NCBI GenBank assembly: GCA_028289345.1
Contig: JANQQL010000025.1
Location: forward strand, 1 to 64,000
Source: Planctomycetota bacterium
GTDB lineage: Bacteria; Planctomycetota; B15-G4; SIAN01
Length of the DNA: 64,000 nt
Direction: 5' to 3'
Part shown: positions 26,381-35,675 of the stretch, one piece after another
Layout: each line of letters starts with the position of its first letter
Numbering within the stretch: the first letter of the stretch is position 1
Made by a program: the position numbers and the translations under genes
Notes under the pieces: model-generated
What the model was told of the DNA's origin: nothing
What the model saw: the letters and a program-made list of their open reading frames with translations, nothing else
The model's database searches: none

Positions 26381-28437
26381 CTCAACGGCAGTTCCAGAGT
26401 CCCGCGGCTCACTCCTTTCCCGGTCGTCATTTTGATGCGCACGGCTTCCCCTCGCGCCTCCGCGTTCTGGGGCTCGGCAAGGAGCGGATCATCGTCGAAC
26501 ACGGCGTAACCCGGAACCGCGAGGCGGAGCTTGTCCGATCGCGCGGCGACGTGGACGTGACGCGCGTTGCGGGTGCCGGGATAGGCTCCCGGGCGCACGG
26601 TTCCAAAACGGAAGCACCCGTTCTCATCGCTGACGACCGTGGCAAAGAGCCGAGGCACCCGCTCTCCCTCGATGACCGGGTGGTAGCGGCCCTTCGCGTC
26701 GGTCGCGAACAAGCGGACGATCGCTCGTGGCCGCGGTTTGCCTTCCTGGTCCACGGTTCTGCCCTCGATCTCGATCCATTCGCCCGGCTCGTTGCGAGGT
26801 GCCAGGTCAAGATCCGAGATCTGGTGCGCGATCGCCGCCTCGTGCACGGCTTGTCGAAACTCCGGCCGATCGCGCAGGCCTTGCTGGAATGCAGGTTCCA
26901 GCAGCGCGCGTTGGCAAACGGTGGGGTCTGCCTTCAATGCGGTTTGCAACGCCGAGAGGGCGCCGACCTCATCGGATTTACGGCATCGCGTCACGGCTTG
27001 CTCATAGGCCTGGGAAGCCGAATCCGCCTCGTCGCGGTCTTCGCTCTCGAGCTGTGCGATCAGAGTGGCAGCGGTCGAGTTCTGAGGATTCCGCTGCAGT
27101 GATTCTTGAAAGCAGGCTCTGGCCTGGTCCGGCTTGTTTCCTGCGAGGTAGGCGTGGCCCAGGCTGTCCCAGGCATTGGACGAATCGGGAAACTGTTCGA
27201 CGTTGGACTCGAGGATCGCCGTGGCGAGCAAGAGGTTGCCGTCTTCGAGGTAGTGACAGCCAAGAAGGTTCACCGCATGTTCATCGAGGAGGGAGTCCTC
27301 GTACGCTTCCTCCAACGTCGCGCGGGCGATGTCTTCGGTTTCGCTCGGGTTATCGCCCGAGATTTCTCCAACGCTCCGAATGTCTTCGAGGAGATCGCGG
27401 GTTCGATCGACGCGGGCGGTGCGGTACTCCTCTCCTTCCCGACGCGCCATGCCAAGGGCAGTTGGCAGCGCCTTCCCGTAGGGGACTTCGACGTGCGGTT
27501 CGATGCCTCGAGCCTCCCAGCCCTCTCCGGTTCTTGGGTCGTAGGTGCGTCCCACCGGGATGAAAGCGGTGTAGCCGCCGGGAAGTTCGTGGGTGCCTCC
27601 GAAGTGGCCTCCTCCTCCCGTGCGCTCCCCGACGATCGTGATGCGATGAAGCACTTTCAATCCGAAGGTGAACGACTCTGCCGCAGAGAACGTGTTGCGG
27701 CTGGTGAGCACGTAGACCGGGAGATCGGGGCGTCGCACTCCTGTGACGGCTTCGGCGGTCCATCGTTCCCGGGGAGCGTCCATGCCCCGAGTGAAAGTGC
27801 TGACCAGATGGGTCGGCTCGGCGAACAGGTACGCGGAGAGGTGACGGATCACCAGATCGGTTCCACCAGGATTCTGTCCCAGGTCGAGGATCAGAGCGTC
27901 GACTCCCTCGAAGAAGTGCATCATGGCGTCGACCCGATCGACCGCATGCGGAGAGTCCGAGAACTTGCGGAGGTCCACGTAGCCGACGTTGCCGTCCAGG
28001 ATGGACAACGAGCGGAAGCCCTGACTCGCCTCTCGGCTTTTCAGAGTTCCCAGAAGCTCGTCGATCGGAGACTCCCTCCGGCCCTCGGTGGAGACGGTCC
28101 GTCGCCGTCGAGTGGGGGAGTCAGACTCGCCCTGGGCCAGTTGCCACACGCGCAAGTGTTTGTCGTGGGAGATCGAATAGAGGTCGTCGGTCAGCAGGGC
28201 GCTGAGTGATCCCTTGTCCGGCGCATACTCTCCTCGAGCGAGGTTCTCCCGAAGCGTCGCACTCATCTCTCTTGCCACGGATTCGTCGACGTAGCTCTCT
28301 ACCAGCATCGTGCAGAGGGTGTCGACCACGGATGCCGCCGGGTGGGACGACGAAGAAGCGGGAGCATCCGGTGTCGATCCATGGGTGGCTCCAATCCAGG
28401 ACAGGCACAAGCTTGAGGCCAGGACGAATCGCAACAT
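26377..28437 (-). CDS. Exported S41 peptidase fused to TPR repeats and an intradiol-dioxygenase-like domain
   Basis: The product has 686 residues. It has a signal peptide (1-20), an IRBP-type S41 N-terminal helical region (35-100) and a catalytic domain (about 145-330) with VGYVDLRKFSD, ALILDLGQNPGGTDL and the nucleophile motif TSRNTFSAAESF (Ser251, Glu254). Two to three TPR units follow (about 385-465). Residues 552-670 match the intradiol ring-cleavage dioxygenase fold: GKPRPRAIVRLFATDAKGRY, then GCFRFGTVRPGAYPGTRNA and RHVHV, with candidate iron ligands Tyr585, Tyr619, His627 and His629. The gene starts 14 bases after a MarR gene, with AAGGAGAG before the ATG. The combination is unusual. 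Confidence 0.88.
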   Translation of the reverse strand: MLRFVLASSLCLSWIGATHGSTPDAPASSSSHPAASVVDTLCTMLVESYVDESVAREMSATLRENLARGEYAPDKGSLSALLTDDLYSISHDKHLRVWQLAQGESDSPTRRRRTVSTEGRRESPIDELLGTLKSREASQGFRSLSILDGNVGYVDLRKFSDSPHAVDRVDAMMHFFEGVDALILDLGQNPGGTDLVIRHLSAYLFAEPTHLVSTFTRGMDAPRERWTAEAVTGVRRPDLPVYVLTSRNTFSAAESFTFGLKVLHRITIVGERTGGGGHFGGTHELPGGYTAFIPVGRTYDPRTGEGWEARGIEPHVEVPYGKALPTALGMARREGEEYRTARVDRTRDLLEDIRSVGEISGDNPSETEDIARATLEEAYEDSLLDEHAVNLLGCHYLEDGNLLLATAILESNVEQFPDSSNAWDSLGHAYLAGNKPDQARACFQESLQRNPQNSTAATLIAQLESEDRDEADSASQAYEQAVTRCRKSDEVGALSALQTALKADPTVCQRALLEPAFQQGLRDRPEFRQAVHEAAIAHQISDLDLAPRNEPGEWIEIEGRTVDQEGKPRPRAIVRLFATDAKGRYHPVIEGERVPRLFATVVSDENGCFRFGTVRPGAYPGTRNARHVHVAARSDKLRLAVPGYAVFDDDPLLAEPQNAEARGEAVRIKMTTGKGVSRGTLELPLR

Positions 28438-28451
28438 CACCTTGCTCTCCT

Positions 28452-28985
28452 TCAGGTTCTCGTCGGGACTGGTGAACGCTTGGCGGAGGCATCGGCGTGC
28501 AACAGGGATCGCACCCTCTGCTCGATGGTTTCCTGGTCGAGTTCCCGATGCACCCGGTCCAGAGCGGCGGGCACCTCGAATCCGGCGCGAACAAAGACCT
28601 CTTCTTGGGCGCGGCGCAACGCCTCCCAGACGCGTCGAAACTTGGGCATCCACCGTTTGCCTTTCCTGGTCAGGCGGACCGCCCGACAGCGCGCATCTCT
28701 GGGGTCCACGGAACGGCGAACCAGTCCGGAAGAGTCCATGTCATTGAGGATCTGAACCACCGCGGGGTGAGTGAGCCGCAAGCGTTCCGCGATCTCTCGG
28801 ATTGTCAGAGGGCCTTCCCCATCCAGCAGGAGCAGGGTCGAGCACCAGCGAGGTTTGAGGGGAAGGGCGAGGTCTCGGTAGGTCGACTCCGCCTCCTTCA
28901 GCAGGCGAAGCATGAGACGCTTCAGGAGGTGGTCGGCCCCCAAAGCGCCCAGGGACTCGACGAAGTCTGGCTCGGATTGGTTCAT
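28452..28985 (-). CDS. MarR-family transcriptional regulator
   Basis: The product has 177 residues. The winged-helix core runs LPLKPRWCSTLLLLDGEGPL, TIREIAERLRLTHPAVVQIL, NDMDSSGLVRRSVDPRDARC and RAVRLTRKGKRW, which is the MarR helix-turn-helix and DxRxxR wing. It is the first gene of a two-gene operon with the S41 fusion peptidase 14 bases downstream, and it diverges from a secreted protein gene at 29148. It probably controls one or both through the 160-base gap. The longer open frame upstream, to 30158, is antisense to the divergent gene and is not coding. The ligand is unknown. Confidence 0.93.
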   Translation of the reverse strand: MNQSEPDFVESLGALGADHLLKRLMLRLLKEAESTYRDLALPLKPRWCSTLLLLDGEGPLTIREIAERLRLTHPAVVQILNDMDSSGLVRRSVDPRDARCRAVRLTRKGKRWMPKFRRVWEALRRAQEEVFVRAGFEVPAALDRVHRELDQETIEQRVRSLLHADASAKRSPVPTRT

Positions 28986-29147
28986 GAAGCTAGATACGTA
29001 AGGACTTTCATACTGTTGGAAGAAAGTGAGTGCGGGCGTTCCGCGAAGCCGATCGCCGGTGGGAACCAGGTGCCCTGCGCCCAACGAATGGGGACAATCC
29101 TCGTATCGACCCCGAAGTCTCCCGACACGACATCGACTCGAGGAACC

Positions 29148-30293
29148 ATGATCTCCTTTCCACTCACTTCCGCCGGTCTCGTCTCTTCCGCCATCCTGAT
29201 GCTTCTCTCGCCGACCGCTCACTCGGCGGCACCCTCGCAGGTTGGCTTCGCTCCCGGTGCGTCCCTTTCCGAGGACGAGGTGCTTGCGGACGGTCTCCAG
29301 GAGTCGTTGTCCGACTTCCTCGAGCCATTGCGCCGGGGGAAGGTGAGCGAAGAAAGGACGGACCTCGCCGAGCGAGAGCGCTACTCGTTCTTCTACAAGA
29401 GCCTCTTGCGTGGCGCGAAGGGCGCGGAACCGGTGGTGCTCAAGTCGTATCCGCTGGAGGAAGACGCCCACCTGATCACCCTGGCGTTCTTCACGGGAGC
29501 CCCCGATGCACTGGCGATCTCTCGCATCGTCGAGGTGGAGGCGATCCCCGAAGACGACGGTTTTCGGTTTTGCTGCCCCTACGAACGGCGCACCGCAAAC
29601 TTCGCACGTCACGAACTGGGTAGTGTGGTCTTCCGCTCCAGCGGCCCGATCGACAAGGATCGTGCGGCCGAGTTCGTTCGATTCAAGGAGAAGCTCGAAG
29701 AGCTGCAAGGGCGTGAACCACGGCCGCTCCACTACGATTGTTTCCAGAGCCTTGACGAGTTGCTCAAGGCTCACGGCTTGGTTCACGACGCGTCGAAGTG
29801 CAACTTTCTCCTTCACGACCTTGGGTTCCTGTGGGACGACGGACGCCGATTCGCCACAGGAACGGGCGATGAGAGGTACATCTTCGGCTACGCTTCCGGG
29901 GTCCTTGCCCACGAAGCTGCGGATCGTGACGAGATCTTCTGGCCCTATCTCAATGGAGTGGCGGCCTACTACGGCGGCTACGCGATCAGCGGCGATTCGA
30001 TGGAAGTCCTGAAGCGCCAGTTTCGTGAAGAGCTCGAGGCGCGCCCCACGATTGACTTCTATGACGAGTTCATGAAGGGCCGGGGCGCCAGCGTCCACCG
30101 ACACTTCTCTTGCTACGTCATGAGCGCCTTCCTCTGCGAAGAAATCGTCGCCCAGCACGATGAGAAGACGGCTCTTGGACTGGTCGAGTCGGGAGCCGAT
30201 GGCGAGGGATTCTTCGACCAGCTCGACTCACTCTTGGGCGTCAATGAGGGCAACTTCCATTCCACCATCGTGCGGCTGATCGGCCAGTCCTAG
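29148..30293 (+). CDS. Secreted protein of unknown function
   Basis: The product has 381 residues from an ATG preceded by AGGAACC. A signal peptide (MISFPLTSAGLVSSAILMLL, cleavage near AHSAA) is followed by an acidic globular protein without a recognised family. Notable stretches are YIFGYASGVLAHEAADRDEI then FWPYLNGVAAYYGGYA, and a pair of cysteines in FRFCCPYERR. HEAAD is not a standard zinc HExxH motif, so no peptidase activity is claimed. It diverges from the MarR gene and converges on the SBBP propeller gene, with a hairpin between them. Confidence 0.75.
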   Translation: MISFPLTSAGLVSSAILMLLSPTAHSAAPSQVGFAPGASLSEDEVLADGLQESLSDFLEPLRRGKVSEERTDLAERERYSFFYKSLLRGAKGAEPVVLKSYPLEEDAHLITLAFFTGAPDALAISRIVEVEAIPEDDGFRFCCPYERRTANFARHELGSVVFRSSGPIDKDRAAEFVRFKEKLEELQGREPRPLHYDCFQSLDELLKAHGLVHDASKCNFLLHDLGFLWDDGRRFATGTGDERYIFGYASGVLAHEAADRDEIFWPYLNGVAAYYGGYAISGDSMEVLKRQFREELEARPTIDFYDEFMKGRGASVHRHFSCYVMSAFLCEEIVAQHDEKTALGLVESGADGEGFFDQLDSLLGVNEGNFHSTIVRLIGQS

Positions 30294-30324
30294 GGCTCTT
30301 ACTGGGGGTGCGCCGCACCTGCCT

Positions 30325-30353
30325 CCAAGGCTCGAGGATCTCGGGAGCCCTGG
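30325..30353 (+). terminator. Stem-loop between convergent genes
   Basis: CCAAGGCTC (30325-30333) pairs with GAGCCCTGG (30345-30353) except at one position, in the 83-base gap between the convergent stops at 30293 and 30377. The symmetry and position suit a bidirectional terminator. There is no T-run on either strand. Confidence 0.45.
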
Positions 30354-30376
30354 AAGCAAGACTTGGGGTGTGCGTG

Positions 30377-32149
30377 CTACTGAGTGAGAAGAAGGGGCAC
30401 TGGTTCACTCACGGCGATTGGAAGCGCGCTGCCCGGTTCGAGTAGCACGAATGCGTGATTTGCGGTTTGCCCTTCCAGGTCGAGATAGGCCCCCGCAGTG
30501 ACGTTGAGGGTCGCCGTGGCACGCCCGTCCGCATCGAGGATGCCTGCAGAGTTGGAGAGGAGTTCGGTGTTCCAGTTGTTGACCGTGTAGATGAGATAGT
30601 CATCCCACGTTAAGGGGACCCGAATGTTCTCGATCATGGCAGGCGGCGTCGTGCCAGACACGGAACCGAGGACGACATAAACCTTCGAAGCGTGTTCCGG
30701 TCCAGCATCCAAGGAGAGGGCTTGGGTGCCTCCCATGGACAAGGACAGCTCTTCGAGCTCGGACGATAGCCCGGGACTCTGATGGTATTGAATCGTCACG
30801 AAGTCGCCTTGACTTTCGCCGACGACATGAACGAGACCCGCGTGATCGACTGCGAGGGCGTTTCCTGAGCCGTTCTCGAGGTGGGCGACCCAAACCTGAT
30901 GACCGTCCTCTCTGTCGTACCGAAGCGTTGCAATCCCACCTTCACTTGACCCAGTGACAAAGACTTGGCCGGCATCGCTGACCGCGATTGCATTCGCTCG
31001 GGACGTCCCTTGTCCGGTGAGTCCGCGGTAGCGAGATGCCCAGATTTCATTGCCTGAGTCGTAGCCAAACCGAACGGTTGCATACTCGGTGTCCGAGAAA
31101 CCTCCATGGGGATCACTGTGTCCTGTGACGAAAACCCCACCCGCCTCATCGACAGCGATTGAAGTCGCCATATCCTGGCCTCCCGTGCCGTCATAGGGAG
31201 TCGCCCATTCGACATCCCCATTGCTTGGGATGATGCGCATCGCGAGATAATCTCGGGACGAGTGGGTGTCACCGACGAACCCCGCGACGAAAACTGAGCC
31301 CGCGCCGTCGATGGCGATGTCAACCCCTCTTTCGTCAGCGCCATCGTTGTAGAAGCGCTCCCAAGGCATCGTGCCCTCGGGAGTGAACTTCGAGATGGTT
31401 AGATCCCAAGTTTGTGACATCCCCAGCCCGACGACGTAGATGTTTCCCGATGGATCGATGGCAATCGCGTTGCCCTCATCCCAATCGCTGCCTCCCGAGG
31501 GGATAGCCCACTCTTCTTGACCCAGTGAGTTGTACTTGATGGTGATGATGTCGCGAGACGACAGGTCGTCACTGGTGTCCGAGTGGCCAGTGACATATAC
31601 GTTGCCCAAGTCGTCCAGCGCCAAGTCCCGACCGACGTCTTCGTAACCCGACCGGTCGAATCTCTGGGGCTGCCAGACCCTGTTCCCATCGCCGTCGTAC
31701 TTGATGGTGATGATGTCGTTCAAGGATCGCCCCTGGCTCCGCGGTCCCGAGTAGCTGGAGCCTGTCACGTAGACGTTTCCGTCTTCATCAACCACGATCG
31801 CCCGGGGGATGTCGGATCCCGTAGATCCTTCCACATCTTCCGCGGCAAAAGGATCTGCCCAGATCATCTCGCCGGAGGCGTCATACTTGACAGTCAGGTA
31901 TTGGCTTTTCCAGGTCGATTGTTCGAAGCGACCACTCTCTCCGGTGACATAGATGTTGCCCATGTGGTCGACCGCAACCGCGGTTGCCTCATCGGGCAGG
32001 TTTGCCAAGCCGTCTTCCATGGTCACCCAGGATCTCCGAGGGACTTGGCCCGACGAAGGGACGGCGGAGAGGGTCAGCATGATTGCCGCGAGCGCGGTCG
32101 CTCGCAAAGGCAAGCGGGAGTTCCATCGAGATCTTGAGGGGTTCTTCAT
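30377..32149 (-). CDS. Secreted SBBP-repeat beta-propeller protein
   Basis: The product has 590 residues with a signal peptide (about 1-32). At least seven SBBP-type repeats of the form VDxxGNIYVTGxSxxxxxxxxDIITIKYDxxGxxxW cover residues 40-455, for example VVDEDGNVYVTGSSYSGP and ALDDLGNVYVTGHSD. From about 465 a separate C-terminal domain (SLSMGGTQALSLDAGPEH, a VPL motif, GILDADGRATA, then NHAFVLLEPG and VSEPVP) matches the end of the FG-GAP protein at 1-527. AAAGGGA lies before the ATG. The protein is likely surface-exposed. No enzymatic role was seen. Confidence 0.85.
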   Translation of the reverse strand: MKNPSRSRWNSRLPLRATALAAIMLTLSAVPSSGQVPRRSWVTMEDGLANLPDEATAVAVDHMGNIYVTGESGRFEQSTWKSQYLTVKYDASGEMIWADPFAAEDVEGSTGSDIPRAIVVDEDGNVYVTGSSYSGPRSQGRSLNDIITIKYDGDGNRVWQPQRFDRSGYEDVGRDLALDDLGNVYVTGHSDTSDDLSSRDIITIKYNSLGQEEWAIPSGGSDWDEGNAIAIDPSGNIYVVGLGMSQTWDLTISKFTPEGTMPWERFYNDGADERGVDIAIDGAGSVFVAGFVGDTHSSRDYLAMRIIPSNGDVEWATPYDGTGGQDMATSIAVDEAGGVFVTGHSDPHGGFSDTEYATVRFGYDSGNEIWASRYRGLTGQGTSRANAIAVSDAGQVFVTGSSEGGIATLRYDREDGHQVWVAHLENGSGNALAVDHAGLVHVVGESQGDFVTIQYHQSPGLSSELEELSLSMGGTQALSLDAGPEHASKVYVVLGSVSGTTPPAMIENIRVPLTWDDYLIYTVNNWNTELLSNSAGILDADGRATATLNVTAGAYLDLEGQTANHAFVLLEPGSALPIAVSEPVPLLLTQ

Positions 32150-32582
32150 GGGTCGGTCCCTTTCTTTGCCGGTGCTTCCGTTCGTCCGCCGAACCTCCGG
32201 GTTCGCGATCCAATCGGCCGCAATGAGTCGCTGTTGCCAGGCGGGTCTTGCCAATGGCTCAGGCGCCATTCGTTTGGCTGTCCAACAATTCGGAAAGGGG
32301 CCCCACGGCAGGGGGATGACTTCTGGGACGACGCCGTTGCGACGGATTCTTGGGGATTGCCCATTGGAATGCCTCCTCGGCCGCAGCACACCACTGTGCA
32401 TTCGCGTGCCCCGGTGATCGGCATGGAAGCTGGAGCTCCCGGGGAGGGAGTCGGGTCAACTCGTGGGAAGGGTGTCCAGGGGTGCGTCGGAGGCAGGATC
32501 CCGGTTCTGCGAGTTGTCAGGCTCTCGCGCAGAAACAGCTAGCTCAGCTGGATTCGTTCCTCGAACCGCGACGAAGCAACTC
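32150..32582 (-). other. Intergenic region, no gene seen
   Basis: About 430 bases lie between the kinase stop and the SBBP start on the same strand. Frames here lack family motifs and signal sequences. A short AGCTCAGCTGG at 32541-32551 resembles a tRNA D-arm, but no cloverleaf can be drawn around it. The region presumably holds the SBBP promoter and the end of the kinase transcript. Confidence 0.4.
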
Positions 32583-35500
32583 TCACTCGGCGACGGCTTC
32601 GCTGGATTGTTGGGGCGCGTCATGAGAACTGGAACTCTCATCGAGCCCCAATTCCTGGTAGCAGATCGCTAGGCCGCGTGCCACATCCTGGCTTTCCATG
32701 TGGCCCGGACCCAAGGTGTCTTCGAGAATGTGAGCACCTTGTCGCAAGAGTTCCAGGGCTTCCGCGAACTCCCCAAACTCCATCCGACAGAAACCGTAGT
32801 GGACTGAGATCTTCCCTCGTTGTTCACTGTCTTCGGCCAGCGTCGCACGGGCTAGCTCGAAGGCCTCCGCGAGCAAATCATAGGACTCGTCCAAGCCGGC
32901 TCCGTCCAAATACTTGCGGTTCTCAAAGAGGAACCAACCGAGCCGGTGAACCGAGCGGATGAGTTCTTCCGGGGAACTCGCGCCCCTTTGTCGCTGAAGT
33001 TCGCGTCGAAACTCTGCATCCAGTTCCTTGCGGACGGTGCTGAGGTCATTGCGAGAGCGGGCCGTTTGATGATGACTCTCTCCAATCTCCTTCGTTTGTG
33101 CGTCCACGACTTCGCGCAAATGTCGCAATGACTCGGTCTTTCTGCCCAAGGTGTAAAGCACGTTTGCAAGGTCGTTGCGTGCGTGGAATCGATCGGCACT
33201 CTTGTCGGCTCCCTCTGATTGGTTGTCAACGACACCTTGGAGAACGTCCGCGGCCTCGGCATTCCTTCCGAGATCATGGAGGGTCGCTCCCAACGCGTGC
33301 AGAGTGCTCAGGGTCTTGGAGTGGGTGCTGCCCAGCCGTTGTGTTCTTCCTTCCGCGACGGTTTGAAAGACGTTGAGTGCTTCTTCGAACCGGCCCAGGG
33401 AATTGAGAATCCGCCCCTCCAGATCACTCGAGGAGAGAGTGTGTGGATGATCCTCGGAGAGCACTCGCTTGCGGACGCGAATGACCGGCTGAATTGTCTC
33501 GAGGGCTTTCGAGTGCTCTCCCGTGACTTCGAGCAGTCCGGCAAGGTTGTGCTGGCAGGCGAGATAGTCAGGATGTTCGTCGCCCTGAGTTTCCTTCCAG
33601 AAGATCATGTTCTCTCGATGCAGTTGACGCGCTTCCTCGTAGCGGCCGAGATCCTGCAACACCAGTGCGATCTCGTTGCGAGTGATGAGAGTCCTGGGAT
33701 ACCGATCTCCAAAACGCCTCTCCCAAAGCACCCGAATCTCACGAAGAGCTTTCAGTGCCTCGTCATACTTGCCTTGCAAGCGAAGAATCATTGCGATGTT
33801 TGTTTGAGATGTCAGCGTGGACGGGTGATCGATTCCGAGTGATTCCCTTTCGACGCGCCACACATCTTGGTGGATTTGCAGGGCTTCACTGTTGCGGCCC
33901 TGTGCAGTGAGTGAAGTTGCCAGCGAGCCCAGTGTTTCCAGTGTTGTCGGGTGATCATCTCCGATCTCTCTTCGCCTCGCACTCAACACTTTTCGAAAGA
34001 CGCCTTCTGCATCGCCATATCTCCCTTGCGCGTGGAGTACGATCGCGACATTGTGAGCACTCGAGAGTGTGTCGAGGTCGTCGCTTCCGAAGAGCTGTTC
34101 CGACGTCCTCCATAGGTATCGAAAAGCCTCGTGTGCTTCGCTATGCCTGCCACGGGCATGGTGGGAAAGAGCAAGAATGCCTTGCGCGGAGAGAGCCTTG
34201 CGACCCTTCTCGATGCCAAGAGACTCGTAGCCATTGATTGCCTCTCGAGCCAAGGCTTCGGCTTTGTCGTAGACTCCAAGACCGTGGTAGGTTCTTGCGA
34301 GAGTCGATGAAAAGTCGGCCTGCAGACTCGGATAGGGAGCGAGGCGTTCGAGGGCGGATTCGGCCTTGTAGTCCAGCACTTCTCGGACTGTCACATCGTG
34401 CGAGAAGTCCAGGAATGGGTCCGGAGAGGTCCACATGTCCTCGTAGAGGTCGGTCATGAGTTGGGCCTGGGCTTGGCTGTCTTCGGCGAAAAGGCGTTGC
34501 CGGCGTTCTGCCGCGGCGCCCGCCAGTACCGAGACCAGAACCGCCGTGAAGGCCGCCACCAGTACTTTGTTTCGCTTGACAAACTTCCTGGTGCGATACC
34601 AGGTGCTCGGAGCTTGCGCGTAGATCGGCTCGTCGCGCTGGTGACGTTGGAGATCGCGGGCAAGGTCTGATACCGATGCGTAGCGGCGTTCCTTGTCCTT
34701 CTCCAGCGCTTTGCCGGCAATGACTTGAAGGTCTCCTCGCAAATCCCGGCTGTGTTCTCCCAGGGGTTGAGGCTGTTGGGATTGAATGGCGGCGAGCGCC
34801 TGAAGTGTTGTCAGTCCCGCAAGGCTGTAGGGAGGATGTCCGGAAAGTAACTCGTACAAGAGGACGCCGAGCGCGTACACATCCGTGCGAACGTCGATAT
34901 CGCTTGTGCTCCCGGCTGCCTGTTCCGGGCTCATGTAGGGGATCGTCCCAAGCACTTGACGACTGTGAGTTTGCGGTGCCACTGGGTGTCGCTCTGCACT
35001 CGTGCATCGGGCAATGCCAAAGTCCAGGATCTTCGGTTGCCCGGTCTCGTCGACGAGAATGTTCTCTGATTTGAGGTCGCGGTGGATGACCCCTCTCTGG
35101 TGAGCGTGCTGAACAGCTTCGCAGGTTTCGGCGAAGAGCTTGAGCCGTTGATGATGTGAGAGATGCTCCTCTTCTGCATAGTCGAGGAGCGGGCGTCCTT
35201 GGACCAGCTCCATGGCGAAATAGGGTGGTGCGCCAAGGATCCCGGTTGCGGTGCCTGCCTCGAGAATCTGTGCGATTCCTGGGTGCTTCAGTTCCGCCAT
35301 CACATCTGCTTCAAGGACGAATCGTCGAAGTAGCATTTCGCTGATGCGATCTGGTCGCATCACCTTGATCGCGACCCTCCGGCGCGGGTTGTCTTGCTCG
35401 GCTTCATAAACAACCCCCATGCCCCCGACCCCGATCCTGCGGAGAGGTTTGAACCGCCCAATGGATTCCGGGAGATCACCATGAAGCACGTGCGCGTTGA

Positions 35501-35675
35501 TGCCGCCTTGACCAAGGAGATCTGCGTCGGTCTCCTCTGCCAAAAGCGATTCGAGACTCTCGCGAAGGCTGGGGTCTCCTTGGCAAACTCTGTCCAAGAA
35601 CGCCGCGCGTTCCTCGGGGTCATTGATCTCGTCGGCTTCGAGAAAGAGCCGCATCAGCCGGTCGTGATTACTCAT
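32583..35675 (-). CDS. Membrane Ser/Thr protein kinase with C-terminal TPR repeats
   Basis: The product has 1030 residues. The kinase domain (about 72-345) has the glycine loop IGVGGMGVVYEA, Lys104 in VAIKVMRP, HRDLKSEN (198-205), DFG (218-220) and TIPYMSPEQAAG. One membrane helix near 370-392 (VLVAAFTAVLVSVLAGAAA) separates it from about 600 residues of TPR_10/12-type repeats (LETLGSLATSLTAQGRNSEA, LTSQTNIAMILRLQGKYDEA). The ATG overlaps the end of the ECF sigma gene just upstream, so the two are coupled. This sigma/kinase pairing is a Planctomycetota hallmark, and phosphorylation of the sigma factor or its partners is the likely link. Confidence 0.95.
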   Translation of the reverse strand: MSNHDRLMRLFLEADEINDPEERAAFLDRVCQGDPSLRESLESLLAEETDADLLGQGGINAHVLHGDLPESIGRFKPLRRIGVGGMGVVYEAEQDNPRRRVAIKVMRPDRISEMLLRRFVLEADVMAELKHPGIAQILEAGTATGILGAPPYFAMELVQGRPLLDYAEEEHLSHHQRLKLFAETCEAVQHAHQRGVIHRDLKSENILVDETGQPKILDFGIARCTSAERHPVAPQTHSRQVLGTIPYMSPEQAAGSTSDIDVRTDVYALGVLLYELLSGHPPYSLAGLTTLQALAAIQSQQPQPLGEHSRDLRGDLQVIAGKALEKDKERRYASVSDLARDLQRHQRDEPIYAQAPSTWYRTRKFVKRNKVLVAAFTAVLVSVLAGAAAERRQRLFAEDSQAQAQLMTDLYEDMWTSPDPFLDFSHDVTVREVLDYKAESALERLAPYPSLQADFSSTLARTYHGLGVYDKAEALAREAINGYESLGIEKGRKALSAQGILALSHHARGRHSEAHEAFRYLWRTSEQLFGSDDLDTLSSAHNVAIVLHAQGRYGDAEGVFRKVLSARRREIGDDHPTTLETLGSLATSLTAQGRNSEALQIHQDVWRVERESLGIDHPSTLTSQTNIAMILRLQGKYDEALKALREIRVLWERRFGDRYPRTLITRNEIALVLQDLGRYEEARQLHRENMIFWKETQGDEHPDYLACQHNLAGLLEVTGEHSKALETIQPVIRVRKRVLSEDHPHTLSSSDLEGRILNSLGRFEEALNVFQTVAEGRTQRLGSTHSKTLSTLHALGATLHDLGRNAEAADVLQGVVDNQSEGADKSADRFHARNDLANVLYTLGRKTESLRHLREVVDAQTKEIGESHHQTARSRNDLSTVRKELDAEFRRELQRQRGASSPEELIRSVHRLGWFLFENRKYLDGAGLDESYDLLAEAFELARATLAEDSEQRGKISVHYGFCRMEFGEFAEALELLRQGAHILEDTLGPGHMESQDVARGLAICYQELGLDESSSSHDAPQQSSEAVAE

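Noticed and set aside
32541-32551. AGCTCAGCTGG resembling a tRNA D-arm
   Set aside because: No acceptor stem, anticodon arm or T-arm can be paired around it on either strand.
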